Source: Earliella scabrosa
Taxonomy: Eukaryota > Basidiomycota > Agaricomycetes > Polyporales > Polyporaceae
Direction of reading: 5' to 3'
Length of the DNA: 64,000 bases
Assembly: GCA_022605405.1 (NCBI GenBank)
Contig: JABYQQ010000033.1
Location: 124,001 to 188,000, forward strand
Shown here: positions 58,092 to 64,000 of the stretch, piece after piece
Numbering within the stretch: the stretch's first letter is position 1
Layout: each line of letters begins with the position of its first letter
Program-made: the position numbers and the translations under genes
Notes under the pieces: generated by a model
Told to the model about the DNA's origin: nothing
The model's input: only the letters and a program-made list of their open reading frames with translations
Databases searched by the model: none

Positions 58092-59165
58092 TGGTTCGGC
58101 AAACGCGCACAGGTCGTTGGTAGCTTTTTCCCTCCTGATGGGGGTTTTTGATGCACCCAACGGCTCGGCACGATGGACGAGCACTGTATGATATTGGTAT
58201 GATGCATCATCTTATATACACTTGCGGATCTACTCCTGAAGTACAATAACGAATTTGCATATGGGGGGAGCCTGGCAGAGGGGGTTGCATATCACAGCGA
58301 GGGCGCATCCTGCCATCGTAGTCGTTGGGCGAGAGCAGGGCGCCATACGGCGCCATTGAGTGGTGCCTCTCGGAGTGCGCACAGGCGCGCTAGCGGAACC
58401 CTCCTACGAGCAGCACGACGGCGGGGAGACGCCACGCATCCTGGTCTCGGCGCATAGCACAACAAGGTGAGTTCCAGGCTGCCACCAGGTACTCAAAGTT
58501 CTGTATGGCAGAATGTGGCAGCCACTACGCGCTCCTGATGTCCAGGAGGGTGACATAGTGAGTTGAGACAACGAGACGAGGCATAGGAGACGAGTAGCTA
58601 GGAGCAGGTCCATAACGGTCGAGGGACCAAACGGGGCTGGACTCCGACGCTTGATGGTGCACGTGACTCTGGGATTGGAAGTTCCGTCACCAGCAACGCC
58701 CATGTTCAACCCATACTCCATCCTCCCCGCGCAGCGTCGCACGCAAGTTCCCATATAGCCGCAGATTGGTGAGCATTTACGCTGGTAGTGCATAAGCATG
58801 ATCCCGTTGACCATCCGCGCCATCCCTTGTCATCCAGCCTAGGCATGTTAAGTGCTACAGCATCTCGTTGCGATACCGCACATCCTGCCAGGCCATCGGC
58901 ATGGTACGTTCCAGCACTCTATCTCACGAGCTGTTTGTCACTGACAGCTTCTGTTGTAGCTTGGATACACCCATCCTGAGTCACTGTACTGAAGAGGGCC
59001 AGACTACGAACGGATACTGCTCACCAGGTGCGTATTCATGTATGGGTCTATAGCCCTCGTCCTCAACAATGATACACAGTGCAGCAGCACTATGATGTTC
59101 ATCCTCATCGCATTTCGACGATACAAACTCGTCGCCAAAGTCATGCCCGCTCCCAATCAGTCGAC

Positions 59166-60137
59166 ATGGCAGTACCTTCAGACCTGAAGAGGAAAAGCTC
59201 CACCTTCAGAATCCATAGTCCGTTCCCATCCACACCTTTATCCTCATCGCAACGGTCAAGATCCAAACCACTCTCCCCTATATCGACACGTTCTCGCTTC
59301 GCATTCATCCTGCCTTCACGTTCAACCCCTACATCCGTGTCTCCTGCAGCCGAGAGTTCCAGGGAGCTCTCTGCCGAAGTGCTGACCGACCTGCCTGTTG
59401 CTCTGCAAATGGCTGCGGGGGATACTGCCACAACGTTGATGCAGGATGAAGATGAAGGCGACAATGCTCAATCATCCTCTCAAGCTCTGCCTCCAACAAT
59501 GTCTGTCTTAGAAGAGCTACCGACACCAGTGAATTCGGCTCCTATCATCAACCCTTCCACAGATCTGAATGCCCTTCCAACCATTCCCCCTTCCCCCCCC
59601 TCGCCTCGCTCTTTCACCAGGGCCAATTCCTCTTCGTCTCAGACCCCTAATGAGGAGTATCCTGCCGATCTCTTCTACGTCCCACGCGCGAAGACCTCCA
59701 TCAGCTACTACGACGTATGTGGCCTCGTGGCTTCGAAGAAGGCGAAATCCACGCCCCCAAGGATTGTTGCCACGCATATCACCGAGGAAGCTCTCCAAGT
59801 AGAACGTGGCTGGGGGTTCTACCGCGTTGTAAGACCTGGCCGTGGTCGTGTAAGGCCGACCACATGGTATCGTACATGCGGTCCATTTTCACTCGACGCC
59901 CCCCCCGATGGGCTACGCGCCGAAGTCGACGACATCTTCATCCACCACAATCAGACTCTACGATATGCTGCGTGGGTTCTCAACTGTGACCGCATGTGGA
60001 TGCCCTTACGATGTGGTGATCGCCGGCCATCGGATCCAGATCGGAGGTTCTGGGTACGCAAGTCGGGTGATCCCAGCTGGATTTCGAAGGAAACCTTCAC
60101 GGTGTACAGTAGCCAGTACAAGAGGGGTGCCCAATGA
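59166..60137 (+). CDS. gene C': protein with C-domain shared with gene C
   Basis: Single exon of 323 aa from ATG 59166. The frame is open upstream to about 59079, next to an AG acceptor, so an extra first exon is possible. Residues 1-165 are Ser/Pro/Thr-rich and probably disordered. From about 170 on the protein is ordered: ADLFYVPRAKTSISYYDV, EEALQVERGWGFYRVV, then GPFSLDAPPDGLRAEVDDIF, AAWVLNCDRMWMPL, RCGDRRPSDPDRR and GDPSWISKETFTVY. The last 90 residues match gene C at 34.6 kb in order and spacing of W, F.L.APP, V.D.F.H, W, CGD/KGD.RP, P.W and Y. Unknown function. It lies between gene Y and the Plavaka transposon remnant. Confidence 0.65.
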   Translation: MAVPSDLKRKSSTFRIHSPFPSTPLSSSQRSRSKPLSPISTRSRFAFILPSRSTPTSVSPAAESSRELSAEVLTDLPVALQMAAGDTATTLMQDEDEGDNAQSSSQALPPTMSVLEELPTPVNSAPIINPSTDLNALPTIPPSPPSPRSFTRANSSSSQTPNEEYPADLFYVPRAKTSISYYDVCGLVASKKAKSTPPRIVATHITEEALQVERGWGFYRVVRPGRGRVRPTTWYRTCGPFSLDAPPDGLRAEVDDIFIHHNQTLRYAAWVLNCDRMWMPLRCGDRRPSDPDRRFWVRKSGDPSWISKETFTVYSSQYKRGAQ

Positions 60138-60220
60138 TGCTCGCAAGTATGTTCGGTGTAGTTCGAGTGTGTACTGTTTCGTTGTATTACTAGTGCTATG
60201 GACATCATCTCGAGCGAATT

Positions 60221-62733
60221 TTAGGGGGTTAGAAATGCATGCGGCTCTAGGCCAATCTCCCTGGTGTTATACCCTCGCGTCGTCCGTCTCTGACACCTGC
60301 CAGGCAACTCACCCTGGCGCTCGCCAATTGTGATGTGCTCGAGCACTCCATCGGCAGCTTGAGCGTCGCACGCAGCAATGTACAGCATCTCCCGTTCTTG
60401 CTGTCTGTCCCGGGTGTTTGCGTCTCCCAGGTCGATGCGAGCGGTGGTCAAAATGTTACGTTGGAGCGTACCGCGGCGTCCAAATTCGATGCGGGTGACC
60501 GAAAGCTTCACAAGGCGGACGAGGGTGCGCACCATCTGCTTGATTGGGTTGTTCCGGTTGGAACGTCGCCAGACGCGCTTCACGGCTTCGATAGGTTTGG
60601 TTGGATTCGGTGACGGAAGAACAGAGACCATTTGGCGACCCGAAGAGTCGGATGGCCAGCACATAGTGCAGGAGAGCGTGTTGGCGCGGGAGCCCGACAC
60701 CGTTAGGCCGAACGCCGGTGTGAATGAAGACGTCGCGGAGGTCGCAGAAGAGTTTCAGAGCATCCTCCATGGCCTGGAGAGATACCGTGTCGTGTTCTGA
60801 TCGCCGCGCGAGATGAGTGAAGTCTAGAAGGGCAGCTAGACAGCGGACCATCCGCGCCGGAATGAGTCCTGTGACGGCGCAAAGGTAGATCTACGTGGTG
60901 GGAGATAGAATATTCAGCAGACGAGAATAGGAGTGACAGTGCAGAAGAGACGTACTTTCAGCAGGGCTTTGGAATCGTCTCCCGTCCATGGCGAGATTTT
61001 TCAACCGCGTGGAAATCTTCGCATTCCAGGAAAAGGCGGTGCGGCAGCCAGGCTTAACGAGAGAACAGTTAGTATGACGACTGGTGGAAAAAGGGAAGAG
61101 AGGGCCGTTGAACCTCAAGCAGACATACCGGCGGTCAATCTGCTCGATGGTTCTGTTTGCTTCAGCCTCGCTGTCAGCGGTGATACGGATGTACTCCACG
61201 ATCCACTCGACGATGTGGTCCTTGAAGATCCCTTCGATGAGCTGATGCAGAAGGTCCGGAGAGAGAAGTTCGTGTATATCAGCTCGTGGGGAGTAAGCCG
61301 TGAGAGGCTAGCAGTCGGGATCATGTTAATATACAAGCCAGCACATATTGGTTCATGATGTGCACCGTGACGTCAGCGTGAAGACCGAACACGTCCCATG
61401 GAGTGCATGGGACAAACGTGTCCGTGTGGGCCCTGAAGCGCGGTGGTCCTGACTTGTCAAGCTCGTCTGGGTAGACGCGGCATCTATGGCATACAAGTCA
61501 GTTTATTATATTGATTGCAGGGTTCTCCAACCCCACACGATCCATGCGAGGCAGACCTGCTCCGGGTAGTTGGCTATGGAGGGCCCGAGCTCGAGAATCG
61601 CGCGTCGGAAGTGACCATTGGGACAACGCATAACATGTGGAGTAGTCAAGGCAGGCAACAGCGGACTGAGGATCTGTGGCAGTGCAGCGTGATAGAGCTG
61701 CTTCGTGAAGGCACGGAACTCGCCGGTTGCTTTCTCGCGGCCACCTGTTGACATATTGAGTGAGCACACACAAGAGAGATGGTCATAGAAGCATCGCTCA
61801 CGCTCTGGGATAGCTAAGAACGCGATCGGGAGGAAGGCATCGCCATGAGCTCGTTGCGTCGTGTTGTGGATGTTCCCCGGAGACATGTATACTGGATGAT
61901 ACTCTTGATGGCCCGTGGCGACAGAGACGGTTGTCTTGTCAGCACCCAAGATTACCGGTGTAAGCATCGCGCCGTGGATGTTCGGGTTGTCAGCCAGCTT
62001 GTTCTATAGTATTTGATGGGGCACAGATTGAGAGAATATTACGTGGAATAGACAAGCTGAACACACGTACCGCTTGTTGCTATGCAAAACGCGCTGACAT
62101 ATAGTCGCAGAACCGGCAACAGTTGTCACTCGTCCATTCCTCAAACGGAACATAGTCCCATGTGTTCCTGAACTCCGGATTGCGGGTCATGTACTCGGCA
62201 ACGTGTAGAGGATTGCGGACGTACGCGACGGGTCTTGAGCTTCCATGCGGGCCCCTCTCCGGGGTAATTGGTCCTGTGTACTTGAAGTGATATGTCGACC
62301 ACTCGAGCCCGTCGTGCTCGACTGCATCGATGGTATCGAGCATGTCGTTGGCACTTCCCAAGAACGTCGATGCATTCGGATCGCCGGTCTCGCGGGCTTT
62401 CTGGGCTCGGAGGTTATCCAGGGGCGGGCCATGAGATCTCCACGCGAGACCCGGCCTCTTCGCAGTGCGCGAATCGTCTCGACGAACGCGGCTGGCATCG
62501 CATTTGGCTGGCAACCGAAGCAGATGCCGCGAGCATGCACCACGCCAGACACGGTCCTCCTTCGAACCGGGGACAAGACCATGCATGGCCCAACTCATTG
62601 ATGTCTGGCCCACGGACATCCCCCTTAGACAACGTGAATCAGGATCAATTCTCACCAACATCATCCTATCGTACATTCCACGGACCCTTCTGGAAATACA
62701 GATACATGGGTAGAGTAACACAGTCCTTTTCAC
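60221..62733 (-). mobile_element. Plavaka (CACTA-like) transposase, inactivated
   Basis: Remains of a DNA-transposon transposase, read on the minus strand through several introns. In order: VRNPLHVAEYMTRNPEFRN (about 62.2 kb), ILGADKTTVSVATGHQEYH and HGDAFLPIAFLAIP (61.9 kb), MRCPNGHFRRAILELGPSIA then NYPEQVCLAW (61.6 kb), CTPWDVFGLHADV (61.4 kb), ADIHELLSPDLLHQL then IVEWIVEYI (61.2 kb), PWTGDDSKALLK (61.0 kb), GVRPNGVGLPRQHALLHYV and NGLCSSVTES (60.6 kb), and AVKRVWRRSNR (60.55 kb). These match the Plavaka family of Agaricomycetes. Defects: an in-frame TGA at 61001-61003, just before PWTGDD where Arg is expected; a frameshift at about 60600 between SSVTES and AVKRVW; and no typical N-terminal region. 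Terminal inverted repeats and target duplications were not identified. Confidence 0.85.
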
Positions 62734-62780
62734 AATTCGTTAGAATCACTCGCTTGGGCCGTGGATCCGAGGACACGAAC

Positions 62781-64000
62781 CTAGTTAGTCTCAGCATCAC
62801 TGTCCAAAACAGCCTCGCTGGCCCCGCAGCTCATCGTGGCCTGCTCCCAAAGCGCAGAATGGGTGAAGTAGATTATAAGGTAGCGGTTGCCTCGGGCCCA
62901 TTCGAGGCCTTCATGGACCAACTCCCGTCCTCGGAATGCCACGGCTGCACCAGGACGTAGGATGATGCGGATCCCCAGTTGCCGGAACTCGAGAGTCGCC
63001 TCTCCGAAATCGCCCAGGTAGAAGATGACCACCCATGTGAAGTGAGGGTCCCGAAGGTCGACGTGGCGCGCGGAGAATCGGTTGTATTGAATCTCGCGGC
63101 CCTCATGCAACACCGAGACCGGGCTGAGGCTGTCGAAAGCACGTGAACTGGCAAAATTGTCCATGCGCCACTTGTGCAGCCGCTGGATGGAGGCGTAGAA
63201 TGCCGGATCCACAGTGGCAAGAATCTTGTCGACCATGAGATCGAGCACAGTGAGCCTGGCCATGACCTCGCAAGCGCCGTTGAACGACTGCACGGTGGCT
63301 CTCATCGAGCTGGCAGGGCCTGGTTCATCGTGCTGTCGAAACTTGGTTGAACTTCACAAAAGAACGCAAGGGTCCAAGCGCACTTACCGGTCTGCCAATG
63401 GCATGCCAGCATGTGGCTATGACGTGCGTGCCTTGAGGAAACCCGTTTTTATACGGAAAAGCCTTGTCGCTGGCCAGCTTCGTGGACGGGGGCGAGTGCT
63501 CTGCGTAACGTAATATTGCGGAGGTGACCTCTCGCTGTAGTTGCACATCAGGAGATCCGACACCAATGAGAAGCGAGGGTGAATGACATACCCGAGTTGT
63601 GTTCCGCACGAGCTCAGGTAGGTAATATACCAGGGGCATTTTGTCAGCACTGACCGCCCGCCTCCCCATGGCCCCATCCCAGATCCGGCCCGCTGGCTCC
63701 ACCATCTTCGCCGTCGATGGCGAGCTTGGGCTACGCGCAGTAGCTTTCAACTTGAAAGCCTGCATATAGTCTAAAGTGGGCGTGCATGAGAACGAAGGAA
63801 TAGAAACTACAGCGGAGTGAGCGTACCAGTCGCTGCCTGGGTGTGGATTGCAGCCAACTGTTTTTGAACTAAGCGAGCCGCACCGTCCAGTCGCCGTTTC
63901 TGTTTTGCATGCGGCGTGAGCTTGGCCCAGAAGACTCCGACTCTGCTCGACTGATCGGTCGGTCAGTTCCTAAGACCAGGTACGTGCATGGCTCACTGCT
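62781..64000 (-). CDS. TET/JBP-like 2OG-Fe(II) dioxygenase, 5' end outside window
   Basis: Probable nuclear oxygenase of the TET/JBP family, which oxidises 5-methylcytosine (or thymine in JBP) in DNA using Fe(II) and 2-oxoglutarate. Visible exons: about 63950-63827, 63770-63592, 63534-63388 and 63332-62781, with introns of 55-57 bp and matching phases. The last exon has the double-stranded beta-helix core: FSARHVDLRDP with the HxD pair (His at 63065-63063, Asp at 63059-63057), WVVIFYLGDFGEATLEF, ILRPGAAVAFRGRELVHEG with the distal His (62915-62913), and GNRYLIIYFTH with the Arg (62885-62883) that should bind 2-oxoglutarate. All four ligands are present and the frame is unbroken. Upstream exons are basic and helical (KLTPHAKQKRRLDGAARL). 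It ends 48 bp upstream of the transposase frame, same strand. Substrate is inferred from family, not shown. Confidence 0.75.

Overview
The window is nuclear DNA from a filamentous basidiomycete, most likely an Agaricomycete and perhaps Polyporales. Short spliceosomal introns (mostly 45-65 bp, GT...AG) are needed to join reading frames in nearly every gene. The gene families are typical of mushroom-forming fungi: F-box/leucine-rich proteins, a two-finger C2H2 factor, CFEM, small SUN-domain proteins, a Plavaka (CACTA-like) transposase and a TET/JBP-like 2OG-Fe(II) dioxygenase. All gene models here come from reading splice signals by eye. No database search or expression evidence was available.

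Layout. 1-1.25 kb: the 3' part of an F-box-family leucine-rich protein gene (minus), running off the left edge. 4.4-6.6 kb: a four-exon C2H2 zinc-finger transcription factor (minus) with a TATA box. 6.7-27 kb: about 20 kb of GC- and CpG-rich DNA with no gene I can support. 27.2-29.6 kb: an eroded gene fragment followed by three kinds of repeat, including a 21-bp minisatellite and a clean 108-bp tandem repeat. 30.0-39.0 kb: a compact block of five genes all on the minus strand, in transcription order D (953 aa, ends in an HPDRW motif), C (368 aa), a SUN-domain membrane protein, B (343 aa) and A (396 aa). 40-45 kb: a decayed tRNA-dihydrouridine synthase (DUS1) gene, a diverged partial duplicate of its tail about 1.6 kb away, and weak ORFs. 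45.4-45.8 kb: first exon of a secreted CFEM protein with no recognisable continuation. 47.5-49.8 kb: a small membrane-anchored protein (plus), tail to tail with a seven-exon WD40 protein carrying a C-terminal membrane anchor (minus). 50-53.9 kb: mostly fragments. 54.0-60.1 kb: a plus-strand block: acidic two-TM protein X, a second SUN gene broken by one in-frame TAG, coiled-coil-like protein Y, and C', whose C-terminus resembles that of C. 60.2-64 kb: a broken Plavaka transposase and, directly upstream on the same strand, an apparently intact TET/JBP-like oxygenase that continues past the right edge.

How the parts relate. The left end looks like ordinary genes. The right half looks like a dynamic accessory region: transposon remains, decayed housekeeping copies, tandem repeats, and two separate blocks that each contain a SUN gene near a member of one otherwise unrecognised C-domain family. 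Both SUN proteins, the WD40 protein, protein X and the 47.5-kb protein have predicted membrane anchors, so several products may act at the nuclear envelope or ER. That is inference. The TET/JBP-transposon pairing fits the published association of fungal 5-methylcytosine oxidases with DNA transposons.
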